Assembly: GCA_005879655.1 (NCBI GenBank)
Contig: VBJK01000170.1
Location: forward strand, 4,498 to 18,457
Origin: Chloroflexota bacterium
GTDB taxonomy: Bacteria > Chloroflexota > Ktedonobacteria > Ktedonobacterales > Ktedonobacteraceae
Reading direction: 5' to 3'
DNA length: 13,960 nucleotides
Position numbers and translations under genes: made by a program. Under the pieces are notes generated by a model. It worked only from the letters and a program-made list of their open reading frames with translations. It searched no databases and was not told where the DNA came from. Of this stretch, positions 6,717 through 13,907 are shown piece after piece. Each line of letters opens with the position of its first letter. Positions within the stretch are counted from its first letter, which is position 1.

Positions 6717-7883
6717 TCAGGTCAGGCGTTCAATAATCATCGCATTCGCCATGCCGCCGCCTTCGCAGATCGTTTGCAGGCCGTAGCGTCCGCCAGTACG
6801 CTCTAATTCGTGCAGCAGAACCGTCGTCAAGCGCGCGCCAGATGCACCCAGGGGATGTCCAATGGCGATTGCACCGCCATTCACATTAACCTTGCTCAGA
6901 TCGGCCCCTGTCTCACGTTGCCAGGAGAGTACAACGCTCGCAAAGGCTTCATTAATCTCAATGAGACTCATCTGCTCAAGGGTGAGTCCGGCCTTTGCCA
7001 GTACCTTACGCGTGGCAGGAATGGGCGCTGTGAGCATGTAGATGGGATTGTCACCTGCGAGGGCGAAGGCAATGAAACGAGCACGCGGCTGATAGCCCAA
7101 GCGTTCAGCCGTCGCTCGCTCCATGATTAAAACAGCTGCTGCACCGTCACTGATCTGCGAGGAATTGCCAGCGGTGATTACGCCACCTGACTGAAAGGCT
7201 GGCTTCAGGCTGGCCAGCTTCTCTATGCTCGTATCGACACGGATACCTTCATCAACTACCAATAGACTGGTCGTACTACCCTCATTTTGTACTGCAATGG
7301 GCAGCATTTGTGACGCGAAACGTCCCTCAGTAGTGGCACGAGTTGCCCGCCGATGGCTCTCCAGGCTAAAGGCATCTAGCTGCTGACGGCTAATATCCCA
7401 CTTCTGTGCTAACAATTCGGCGCTGATACCCTGGGGCACTAACTTATTTTGATAGCGCGCAATCATACGCGGTCCATAGGGCGCTCCGGGTGCTTGTGAC
7501 GACGAACCCAGCGGCACTCTGGTCATCGCCTCCACACCACCTGCAATAACAATATCATAGGCCCCGCTCATGACGCCCTGCGCAGCAAAATGAATCGCTT
7601 GCTGGCTCGATCCACACTGGCGATCAACAGTCGTACCCGGAACTGCTTCAGGAAAGCCAGCGGCGAGTACAGCATTGCGGGCCACATTCAGGCTCTGCTC
7701 ACCTACCTGACTCACACAGCCAATGATAACATCATCTATCAGCCCGGCATCAAGTTTTGTACGCTCTACCAGTATGGATAGCACCTGTGCCATCAGATCT
7801 ACCGGATGCCAGTCTTTCAATCGCCCGTTGCGGCGACCAACAGGAGTGCGCATTGCCTCAACAATGACAGCTTCACGTGCCAT
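6717..7883 (-). CDS. Thiolase (acetyl-CoA acyltransferase/acetyltransferase)
   Basis: Cleaves a 3-ketoacyl-CoA with coenzyme A or, in reverse, joins two acetyl-CoA units, as in fatty acid breakdown or acetoacetyl-CoA synthesis. The 388-residue protein is full length. The nucleophile is C90 in DRQCGSS; the late motifs are INEAFA, GGAIAIGHPLGASGAR (H343) and CEGGGMANA (C373). The pattern is that of a degradative-type, single-gene thiolase, but chain-length preference cannot be told from the sequence. The start is ATG at 7883, with a perfect AGGAGG nine bases upstream (7893-7898). It is divergent from the HAD gene and upstream of the dipeptidase; no other fatty acid genes are in view. Confidence 0.95.
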   Translation of the reverse strand: MAREAVIVEAMRTPVGRRNGRLKDWHPVDLMAQVLSILVERTKLDAGLIDDVIIGCVSQVGEQSLNVARNAVLAAGFPEAVPGTTVDRQCGSSQQAIHFAAQGVMSGAYDIVIAGGVEAMTRVPLGSSSQAPGAPYGPRMIARYQNKLVPQGISAELLAQKWDISRQQLDAFSLESHRRATRATTEGRFASQMLPIAVQNEGSTTSLLVVDEGIRVDTSIEKLASLKPAFQSGGVITAGNSSQISDGAAAVLIMERATAERLGYQPRARFIAFALAGDNPIYMLTAPIPATRKVLAKAGLTLEQMSLIEINEAFASVVLSWQRETGADLSKVNVNGGAIAIGHPLGASGARLTTVLLHELERTGGRYGLQTICEGGGMANAMIIERLT

Positions 7884-7967
7884 AAAAAATTTCCTCCTAA
7901 CAATAACTATAGTTCCTTACTAAGACAGAGAAATTAAGGAAACATTAAAGATCTGATTGACAGGCTG

Positions 7968-7984
7968 GATACACCTTGTGTATC
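7968..7984. promoter_or_regulatory. Short perfect palindrome in the thiolase-HAD divergent region
   Basis: GATACAC (7968-7974) pairs exactly with GTGTATC (7978-7984) around CTT. Its place between divergent genes fits a repressor operator, but no regulator gene is adjacent and it may be chance. Confidence 0.25.
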
Positions 7985-8070
7985 TGGACAGCTATGTCTC
8001 GCTGTGTTATCCTTCCTATCACGGTCCAACAAGAAACACAAGTAGTATCTGGAGCTTAGAAGGAGAAAGA

Positions 8071-8787
8071 ATGGCATTGTCGCAGCTAACAGTATTTCTC
8101 GATGACGATGGTGTGATGAATGATAATGTCCAGCGGACATTGCAATGGCAGCAGCGTGCTAGCGAATTCTTTACGTCCGTATTGGGGGGCCAACCTACTA
8201 CGTGGAGCAGCGCCAATGATATCGTCTCCGAGCGACTGCTCGCTAATCGCGCAAATCTTGACCATGGGTACATCATTTCCTGGATACAAGGAATGTGCGA
8301 GTTTGTAGGCGTTGCAATACCTGCTGAAGAGGAATGTATCAATTTAGCGCAGCGCGCCATTGTTTATATCACACAACATGTCAATGCCAGTTTTCCAGGT
8401 GCCATAGACGCCATTCGCGCATTATATGCCCAGGGTTATACGCTGCATACAGCCTCTGCTGAATCATCACACGACCTGACCAGGCATCTTAAGAGCATGG
8501 GCGTACACGATTGTTTTGGCCGCCTCTATGGACCTGACTTAATCGATACATTTAAAGAAAGCGCTTCGTACTATGAGCGGATCTTCGCGGATCTTGGTAT
8601 TGCGCCCGCTCATGCATTGATCGTTGACGATAGTCCTCACGCGATCAGATGGGCCACAGAAGTTGGGGCTAAGACGGTGCTCGTTTGTGATACGCCACCT
8701 CCCCAGACACAAGCTACTCTGCATATCAGGAGTCTAGCAGAACTGCCGCACTATATTCACCAAATAGAAGATTTGATAGAGGTTTAG
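8071..8787 (+). CDS. HAD family hydrolase
   Basis: A 238-residue haloacid dehalogenase-type phosphohydrolase. Motif I is FLDDDGVMND (D11 nucleophile, D13 acid/base), motif II is at HTASAESS (T127 or S129), motif III is K162 in TFKESASYY, and motif IV is IVDDSPHAI (D186, D187). The insert between residues 20 and 108 is a helical cap, so small phosphorylated metabolites are likely substrates (family knowledge; the substrate is unknown). The start was chosen at ATG 8071 because AAGGAG (8060-8065) lies five bases upstream and motif I then begins at residue 11, as usual. An upstream in-frame ATG at 7957 would add 38 unrelated residues. The gene is monocistronic and convergent with the small membrane protein gene. 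Confidence 0.88.
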   Translation: MALSQLTVFLDDDGVMNDNVQRTLQWQQRASEFFTSVLGGQPTTWSSANDIVSERLLANRANLDHGYIISWIQGMCEFVGVAIPAEEECINLAQRAIVYITQHVNASFPGAIDAIRALYAQGYTLHTASAESSHDLTRHLKSMGVHDCFGRLYGPDLIDTFKESASYYERIFADLGIAPAHALIVDDSPHAIRWATEVGAKTVLVCDTPPPQTQATLHIRSLAELPHYIHQIEDLIEV

Positions 8788-8811
8788 TGTGTACCCCATA
8801 GCACTTGCTGC

Positions 8812-8847
8812 AAAAAAGCGGGGCAACATATTTCTTCCATGTTGCCC
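8812..8847 (-). terminator. Intrinsic terminator for the minus-strand membrane protein gene, possibly bidirectional
   Basis: GGGCAACAT (8821-8829) pairs with ATGTTGCCC (8839-8847). On the minus strand the stem is followed by CGCTTTTTT (8812-8820). On the plus strand a weaker TTTT follows, so it may also end the HAD transcript. Confidence 0.75.
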
Positions 8848-8874
8848 TGTGCATTTTATCTCGCGTGACGAAGG

Positions 8875-9132
8875 CTATGGAGCATAGCTAGCTTGGCCGA
8901 ACATCACTTTTCCTCCATGTCGTGGCCGTTGTCCAAAGAGTAGATACAGCAATGGACCAATAATCACAGGAATGGGCATGAGCCAGATGACCGCCAGCCA
9001 GAGCGCTTTCCCGGCCACCGAATGGTCGTCCTCCAATACCAGAAATGTTTCTATGATGTGACCAAGCAATGGCACAAAGACTATCACGAGAAACAGCAAC
9101 GAGTTAAAGAGACACCCTCTCTGTCCTGACAT
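8875..9132 (-). CDS. PLD nuclease N-terminal-type small membrane protein
   Basis: An 85-residue protein with two membrane helices: one at about residues 10-33 (LLFLVIVFVPLLGHII) and one at about 42-68, ending in IGPLLYLLFGQRPR. The proline-rich second helix followed by LLYLLFG and basic residues is the signature of the PLDc_N domain, found before the catalytic part of cardiolipin synthases but also alone, as here. The role of stand-alone forms is unknown. The start was placed at 9132 because AAGGAG lies seven bases upstream; the ATG at 9159 would put that site inside the coding region. The gene is followed by a clear terminator. Confidence 0.75.
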   Translation of the reverse strand: MSGQRGCLFNSLLFLVIVFVPLLGHIIETFLVLEDDHSVAGKALWLAVIWLMPIPVIIGPLLYLLFGQRPRHGGKVMFGQASYAP

Positions 9133-9152
9133 ATATGGTCTCCTTATGCAAA

Positions 9153-9180
9153 GGATCACTTTTCTGTCTTTTTGTGATCC
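9153..9180. promoter_or_regulatory. Inverted repeat upstream of the small membrane protein gene
   Basis: GGATCAC (9153-9159) pairs with GTGATCC (9174-9180) across 14 T-rich bases. It lies just before the ribosome site of the minus-strand gene at 9132, and about 100 bases after the femAB remnant. It could be an operator, a leader hairpin or a weak terminator. The rest of 9133-9282 is AT-rich with no gene. Confidence 0.3.
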
Positions 9181-9282
9181 CTATTTCTTTTTTTACTATT
9201 CAGCATGTTTTTCTGTCGATCAGCTTAATGCTTCTTTTATTTATACGCCTTAGCCTGCCTTTGTGTTACAGATTCTTAGTCA

Positions 9283-10290
9283 TTACATCCGCAGAAACCG
9301 CTGAGCCACTTTCATGGGCAAAGGCTGAAAGACGTGCTCATAGCAGCCCAGAAATTGGATAACGCGGCCCCCCCAGCCACGCTTAAAGCGATAAATACCT
9401 GCCATTGCCTCCTCCTCACTCTCCGTTTCAGGAATACCCTAGAAATCGTAGAGATGCGCCCCTTGCTGTTTGGCCCAGCGTATGTTACTCGAAGCCCCAT
9501 AAAGATAGCTGGCCTGTTGCGCAAACAAAGCGACAAAAATTCCTGCTAAGAGTTGTCCATTGTGCTCAGCCAATAACAGACGCATCTGGTTGAGCGGCGC
9601 AAACAGTTGCCAGGCGCGCTGATAGTAGTCGAGCGTGTGAATGCCAAACTGATCGCGCTCCCCTGTCGTTTGCAATAAGCTATACCACGCCTGCACATCC
9701 TGTAATGTCTGCGCCACACGTACCGTAACACCTTTGCGCGCCGCTAGACGCACATTATAGCGCCACTTCTCCTTCATTTGCGCTAATAATAGGTCTTCAG
9801 GGGGCGTTAAATCTAGCACAATTGTACGCAAAGGCTGGATGGCTTGCGCCGGTTGCACACACAATGATGTCAAGCGCTGTTGCACCAGTTCTGCTTCAGC
9901 ACTACCGGCTAGTTGTCCCAATTCCATGCGCAAGGCGAGCGCGCCTTCACGGGCCAGACGGGCATACAATTGACGAAAGAATGCCTCACATAACGTTGCT
10001 TGCGACCAGTCTACCACCGGCCCTTTGGGCATATACGCCAGATGCGCCCAACGCACCGGAACATATGGAGCTGTACGGCGCAAGATCTGAGCCGCAGCCA
10101 CTATCTGTTGGGCCTTATTATCCCACAGTGCCAGACGCAAGGGTTGCCAAGCAGATGATGCTTTTAATTGGCCCCATTGCCAGCTCTGCAAGAGATGTCC
10201 ATTAGGATGAGTAGTAATAAACTTATCCCATAGTGTGCGCTGTTCTGCTGAAATAGCCCTTAACATATAACGTGTATCACTATATAGCAT
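9283..10290 (-). pseudogene. FemAB-type peptidyltransferase gene, broken by an amber codon and an internal loss
   Basis: The frame encodes a FemA/FemB-like member of the GNAT superfamily, which adds amino acids to peptidoglycan precursors. Recognisable parts are LLQSWQWGQLK near the start, YMPKGPVVDW, MKEKWRYNVRLAARKGV and the second transferase half ending in SYLYGASSN. Relatives then have about 15 residues of the type RNLMPxxLLQWEA; here IRWAKQQGAHLYDF follows at once. The next codon is TAG (9439-9441) where relatives have Trp of YDFWG. After it the same frame continues as GIPETESEEE, then GIYRFKRGWGG and a normal-looking end to TAA at 9283-9285. The visible ORF is thus truncated by about 50 residues. 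The start is taken as ATG 10290, after GAAAGG; GTG 10320 and ATG 10266 are alternatives. Confidence 0.8.
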
Positions 10291-10317
10291 AGTATAGCCT
10301 TTCTCCTCACTTGTCAA
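10289..10317 (-). promoter_or_regulatory. Candidate promoter of the femAB-type gene
   Basis: On the minus strand a perfect TTGACA (10312-10317) is followed after 17 bases by TACTAT (10289-10294); TATACT (10291-10296) at 15 bases is an alternative. It overlaps the favoured start codon, so if it is used translation would begin at ATG 10266 on a nearly leaderless message. Confidence 0.35.
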
Positions 10318-10362
10318 CACCTATGTACTCACCAGTATAGTCAGAGGCACAAGGATTGTCTA

Positions 10363-10412
10363 GCCAAAACGACAACGGCAGGGTTTTTCGCCATAAAATT
10401 GTCGCTTTTGGC
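10363..10412. repeat. Imperfect inverted repeat in the femAB-trkA divergent region
   Basis: GCCAAAACGACAA (10363-10375) pairs with TTGTCGCTTTTGGC (10399-10412): 13 pairs with one bulged C and a 23-base loop. It ends about 27 bases before the trkA promoter and may be an operator or an insulating hairpin. Confidence 0.45.
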
Positions 10413-10439
10413 AGGAAAGCGCATAGCCACCATGGCATC

Positions 10440-10448
10440 TGATATAAT
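10440..10448 (+). promoter_or_regulatory. Extended -10 promoter of the trkA pair
   Basis: TGATATAAT fits TG-n-TATAAT exactly. No -35 box is visible at normal spacing. The message would have a leader of about 55 bases before the GTG at 10510. Confidence 0.5.
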
Positions 10449-10509
10449 AAGAAATGTTAGTACACCCTACCTTAGACGTGGTCTCAGGACCGACAGCAGG
10501 AGGCATTTT

Positions 10510-10920
10510 GTGAAACTCGTTATCCTTGGCTGTGGTCGCGTAGGAGCGACATTCGCCTCACAAATGGATAAAGCAGGCCACAGCGTAGCAGTTATTGATA
10601 GTAATAGTGACTCATTCCAACGTCTCGACCCCCATTTTCAGGGTGATCGGCTCATTGGTAATGGTGTTGATGAGGACGTATTGCGACGTGCAGGCATCGA
10701 AAAGGCCGACGCCTTTATCGCAGTGACGAATGGCGATAACCGCAACATCATGGCAAGCCAGATTGCCAAAGAAATCTTCCATGTGCAGCGCGTTGTCTGC
10801 CGCATCTACGATCCTATCCGTCATAGCACCTATCGGGATCTGGGCATTGAAACTATTTGTCCCACAATCATCGGAGTGGATATGCTGCTCAACGCGCTCC
10901 AGAGTGCTAAGCAGAAATAG
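10510..10920 (+). CDS. TrkA-N (RCK-N) domain protein, short form
   Basis: A 136-residue NAD-binding regulator of the TrkA type, which gates potassium or cation uptake at the inner face of the membrane. A Rossmann fold is shown by KLVILGCGRVG (GxGxxG at 7-12), the acidic D30 after the second strand, then GNGVDEDVLRRAGI, AVTNGDNRN and CRIYDPIR. It lacks the TrkA-C ligand domain, as is usual for this short form. The GTG at 10510 was chosen because a perfect AGGAGG (10498-10503) lies six bases upstream; the ATG at 10399 adds residues that match nothing and runs through the promoter. It lies 84 bases before a full TrkA gene. The channel subunit itself is not in view. Confidence 0.88.
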   Translation: MKLVILGCGRVGATFASQMDKAGHSVAVIDSNSDSFQRLDPHFQGDRLIGNGVDEDVLRRAGIEKADAFIAVTNGDNRNIMASQIAKEIFHVQRVVCRIYDPIRHSTYRDLGIETICPTIIGVDMLLNALQSAKQK

Positions 10921-10953
10921 CCAGTGACGATATTTTGTCCCACAAGGTAAACA

Positions 10954-10977
10954 CGTAGCTGCGCAATTTATTGCGCC
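10954..10977 (-). repeat. REP-like palindrome, GCGCAATAAATTGCGC family, copy 3
   Basis: The unit CGTAGCTGCGCAATTT-ATTGCGCC is the reverse complement of the 1722-1744 copy with two differences. It sits between the two trkA genes, so it would be carried in their shared message. Confidence 0.6.
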
Positions 10978-11004
10978 GTACAGGAAGAGAATAGAGGCAC
11001 TCAC

Positions 11005-11664
11005 ATGTATATCATTGTTGGAGGTGGTGGCGACGTTGGCTACTACCTCACACGAAACCTGCTTAGCCACGGGCACGAGGTGCTACTGCTGGAAAAAAAC
11101 GCCACCAGAGCACAGTCACTAGCCGAAGAGCTAGGACAAGCGGTTGCCAAGGGCGACGCATGCGAGGCAAGAACCATGGAGGAGGCTGGTGTCACTCGCG
11201 CAGATGTAGTCATTGCCGTCACTGGCGAAGATGAAGATAACCTTGTCATCTGCCAGATGGCCAAACAACGCTTCAATGTCACTCGCACCATTGCACGCTT
11301 GAATAACCCCAAACACGAAGAACTATTCCAACGGCTAGGTATCGACACCACTATCAGTCCAACAAAAGCCATTCTTTCTTTGATCGAGTCGGAACTACCA
11401 GGCACACACTTTGTTCTGCTGATGACCCTAAAGAAGGCCGGACTGGAGATTGTTGAGCTGATCATTCCTCCCCTCTCGCCCGTCGCTGGCAAGCGATTGG
11501 ATCAGATCAATCTACCACGTAAGAGCACGCTGGCTTTGATAATCCGCGACGACGAACAGATCTTCCCCACCGCTGAAACAGTACTCATGGCAGGCGATGA
11601 AGTCTATGCCCTGCTCAATCGCGAGGGTGAGGAAGAGTTACGTCGCACCTTTGGCACAGTATAA
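11005..11664 (+). CDS. TrkA family potassium uptake regulator (TrkA-N plus TrkA-C)
   Basis: A 219-residue protein with an RCK-N domain at about 1-130 (MYIIVGGGGDVG; acidic E30; AVTGEDEDNLVICQMAK; RLNNPKHEELF) and an RCK-C (TrkA-C) domain at about 133-219 (VAGKRLDQINLP and AGDEVYALLN). TrkA proteins bind NAD(H) and a C-terminal ligand and control a potassium channel subunit. The start is ATG 11005 after AGAGG (10993-10997). Next to the short TrkA-N protein it forms a pair resembling ceoB/ceoC of actinobacteria; the two may assemble together (inference). Confidence 0.92.
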   Translation: MYIIVGGGGDVGYYLTRNLLSHGHEVLLLEKNATRAQSLAEELGQAVAKGDACEARTMEEAGVTRADVVIAVTGEDEDNLVICQMAKQRFNVTRTIARLNNPKHEELFQRLGIDTTISPTKAILSLIESELPGTHFVLLMTLKKAGLEIVELIIPPLSPVAGKRLDQINLPRKSTLALIIRDDEQIFPTAETVLMAGDEVYALLNREGEEELRRTFGTV

Positions 11665-11685
11665 CGGCATTGGTTCTATTAATAA

Positions 11686-11730
11686 CCGTAGCCGCGCAAT
11701 TCATTGCAGCAACAAATTGCATGGCTACGG
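11686..11730. repeat. Inverted doublet of the GCGCAATAAATTGCGC-family repeat, likely two-way terminator
   Basis: A 22-base unit (11686-11707) faces a diverged inverted copy (11709-11730) across a single base. The outer arms CCGTAGCC and GGCTACGG pair perfectly, and the inner arms GCAATT (11696-11701) and AATTGC (11715-11720) pair after a two-base mismatch. It fills most of the 71 bases between convergent genes and could end both transcripts. Confidence 0.65.
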
Positions 11731-11735
11731 ACGGC

Positions 11736-12929
11736 TTACCGTTTATTTTGCGTGAGCTTGATCTGCATTCTCATCAGAGAAAGTAACCTCCCCTGACTTA
11801 TCGTGAAGTGATCCGTCCGTCTCTGATGGCCGATCCTCCGGCAAAGGTCTGCTGCTACTCGACTGCGCGGAGGAAGCGCGGCGCAATGGCCAGCCCGTCC
11901 GTTTGCGCGCCAATATCTCGTCAGGGCTTTCACCACGTGCAGAGCTGTAAATGCTGGCAACGACAACCCAGAGAGCTGCAACGCCAGGATTGCAGCAACT
12001 GGGTGCAGACCAACCGCATGGCCAACAATGCGAGGACCGAGTATATTGCTCTCTAGTGCTTGCAGCAAGATGAACAGGCCAATGACCACAAACGTCCTCG
12101 GAAATGGATCAGGCAGCAGCAACGAGAGTAACATAGGTGCAATCGAGGCCAGAGCAGGCCCGACCATGGGAATCGTCTCGAAGAGGAAGGCCAATACCCC
12201 ACAGATCAGTGCATATTTGCTGAGACCCGTTGTGATGCAGATGAGGCTCGTGCAAATACCTACCAGTAAGGCCAGGGTCAATTGCCCGCGAATATAATTC
12301 CCCACCACCCGATTGAGTGCATCCTCAAAGAGTAATGCATTCCGTAAAAACCGCTTAGGCGTAACTGCTAGCAAGCTACCACGAATGCGTTGACCATCAA
12401 CAGTGAAATAGAAACTTAATACCAGTACAAGCAGGATATTAAGAAAGGCATTCGTGAGGATGAAGAGGAAGTTTAATGCATTAGTAGCAAGCGATTGTGC
12501 AAACTGCGTAGCATAACCCTGGATCTGACTGAGTGTAACATGAATATTCTCAGAGGGAATGCCCTGCTTCTGCAAAAAGGCGATAAAATTGCCGAAGGTT
12601 GTAGGCAATGCTTCAGCAAACTTATTAATAGTATCAGAGAAATCAACTGCTTGTTGAATGAGTGAGAAGATGAGCAAATAACCGAGGGCACCTAACAGAG
12701 CTAATACGATAATGTACACCAACAATGCCGCTAGTGCGCGTGGAAGGCCGCTTTTTTCAATGATATCCACTAGTGGGGAGATCAGAAATGCTACAGCCAG
12801 GCCCAAAATCAAAATAGTAATGGCATTCACGAAAAGCCCAAATACGGCAAATGTTGCCCAGCAGATAATACCAATACATATAATGCATAAAAGAATATCT
12901 CGTGTTCTTGCCCAGTTTACATGATCCAT
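11736..12929 (-). CDS. AI-2E/PerM family transporter with disrupted C-terminus
   Basis: A polytopic membrane protein of the AI-2E exporter/PerM family. Residues 1-317 are typical: paired N-terminal helices (11-57), a helix at 62-88, an outer loop at about 90-148, FLNILLVLVLSFYF, the LFETIPMVGP motif (249-258) and the ALESNILGPRIVGHAVGLHP motif (291-310). At about residue 317 (base 11979) relatives continue with a hydrophobic GxxLFGxxGALLAxP segment; it is absent. A tail typical of the family, with AALWVVVASIYSSARGE and ARKRTGWPLRR, appears in another frame from 11982 to a TAA at 11743. The written product therefore has about 80 foreign residues and lacks a membrane segment, so function is doubtful. 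ATG 12929 has AAGGA ten bases upstream. The substrate is unknown. Confidence 0.85.
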   Translation of the reverse strand: MDHVNWARTRDILLCIICIGIICWATFAVFGLFVNAITILILGLAVAFLISPLVDIIEKSGLPRALAALLVYIIVLALLGALGYLLIFSLIQQAVDFSDTINKFAEALPTTFGNFIAFLQKQGIPSENIHVTLSQIQGYATQFAQSLATNALNFLFILTNAFLNILLVLVLSFYFTVDGQRIRGSLLAVTPKRFLRNALLFEDALNRVVGNYIRGQLTLALLVGICTSLICITTGLSKYALICGVLAFLFETIPMVGPALASIAPMLLSLLLPDPFPRTFVVIGLFILLQALESNILGPRIVGHAVGLHPVAAILALQLSGLSLPAFTALHVVKALTRYWRANGRAGHCAALPPRSRVAADLCRRIGHQRRTDHFTISQGRLLSLMRMQIKLTQNKR

Positions 12930-12959
12930 GCGCTATTATTCCTTACTTTTTCCAGGATT

Positions 12960-13015
12960 CTCTTGTTTTTTATATCTCAATCTATTGTGACAGGTTGGCA
13001 CAAAAAAGACAAGAG
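12960..13015. promoter_or_regulatory. Inverted repeat upstream of the AI-2E gene
   Basis: CTCTTGTTTTTT (12960-12971) pairs with AAAAAA-GA-CAAGAG (13002-13015), with a two-base bulge. The loop contains TTGTG and CACAA. On the minus strand a TATAAA (12969-12974) is present without a good -35 box. It may be the terminator of the upstream gene, the promoter region, or both. Confidence 0.3.
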
Positions 13016-13037
13016 AGAATTACTCACTGGATGTAAA

Positions 13038-13071
13038 CGCCCAGGGCAAGCACAAGGGATTGCCCTGAGCG
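13038..13071 (-). repeat. REP-like palindrome, GGGCAATCCCTTGTG family, copy 2
   Basis: CAGGGCAA (13042-13049) pairs perfectly with TTGCCCTG (13060-13067), and three more pairs form beyond one mismatch. It matches 1520-1541 in the opposite orientation with two differences over 22 bases. It lies after the stop of the minus-strand gene at 13122 and could act as its weak terminator. Confidence 0.55.
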
Positions 13072-13121
13072 GCGGTTAATGCTTATTTGAATCTTATTGA
13101 GACGCTGAGCACACCTTTTGC

Positions 13122-13907
13122 TTAAAGCTGTATAGACTCGCCGGGTCGTTGTGGACGAAAAGTGCCGTTCTCATTAATAAATACGAAGCGACTGTTCTGA
13201 ACGTTGACAATCATGTCAAGTTTATGATCCGCAGTGACATCTTTGAAGTCGAGCGTTACAGGAGCAAGATCCTGATTTGACCCAACTAAGAGCGGGCCAA
13301 TGTAAATTTTCGCCTTCGCGCAATCGCCACCAGGGCATTCCATCACTTCAATGCGACGATGTAAATTTAATGCAATAAAATGGCTAGGATTTGCGTCTGC
13401 ATCGTCATGCCCCACAACATAGTCCGTCTGATACGTACGAGGACGCCCATAATGCCAATCATCCTGGGTCATCTGCCACCAGTCTGCAACACTACTGAGG
13501 ATGATCCAGCCTACTGCCATAATGACCATCGCTAATCCCACATGCACGAGCCAATGGACGCGCAATCTCGTATAGCCGTTGCGCGCGTTGTTACTGCGTC
13601 GTGTTGTGATGTCTTCAGTATCACCGCTGCGCTGTCTCATACGACCAGCCGGGGACTGAGCCTGTGGCGTGCCCCGCTGAGGAGGAAACTTGCCCCGACG
13701 ACTGATAGTATCACGCTGCGCAAACGTTTGTGCGTCAGCTGGCGCACGCCCGGTCTCGTGCTTGACATCGCTATGATAGCGGCGTACGCTATTGGGCATA
13801 CGCGTTGGCCACTCCTCATTGTATTCATACTCAGAAGTAGCGCGCCCGTTTACCTGTCCCGCTTGGGGAGACACGCATTTGCCAGCTGGCAGAGATCTTT
13901 GCTCCAC
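13122..13907 (-). CDS. Single-pass membrane protein with an FG-GAP-like outer domain
   Basis: The 261-residue product has a basic, Pro/Gln-rich, probably disordered N-terminal region (1-117), one membrane helix at about 119-141 (HVGLAMVIMAVGWIILSSV), and a C-terminal domain expected outside the cell. That domain has VVGHDDADANPSHFIALNL, a short Cys pair (C191, C196), and VTLDFKDVTADHKLDMIVNV, which resembles an FG-GAP/VCBS calcium-binding repeat (D223 to D231) with a degenerate loop. It then ends FVFINENGTFRPQ. Function is unknown. The start is uncertain: GTG 13907 has GAGAGG ten bases upstream, while ATG 13799 has GAGGAG twelve bases upstream. Another frame running in from the window edge stops at 13850, which slightly favours the later start. 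Confidence 0.7.
   Translation of the reverse strand: MEQRSLPAGKCVSPQAGQVNGRATSEYEYNEEWPTRMPNSVRRYHSDVKHETGRAPADAQTFAQRDTISRRGKFPPQRGTPQAQSPAGRMRQRSGDTEDITTRRSNNARNGYTRLRVHWLVHVGLAMVIMAVGWIILSSVADWWQMTQDDWHYGRPRTYQTDYVVGHDDADANPSHFIALNLHRRIEVMECPGGDCAKAKIYIGPLLVGSNQDLAPVTLDFKDVTADHKLDMIVNVQNSRFVFINENGTFRPQRPGESIQL

Noticed and set aside
7957..8070. Longer N-terminus for the HAD hydrolase
   Set aside because: The 38 extra residues match nothing in the family and an excellent AAGGAG site precedes ATG 8071.
9133..9159. ATG 9159 as start of the small membrane protein
   Set aside because: The AAGGAG that serves ATG 9132 would be inside the coding region.
9439..9441. Programmed readthrough of the femAB TAG
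   Set aside because: No recoding signal is visible and the missing conserved block just upstream already suggests a dead gene.
10399..10509. Longer N-terminus for the short TrkA protein
   Set aside because: It would run through the extended -10 promoter, and a perfect AGGAGG precedes GTG 10510.
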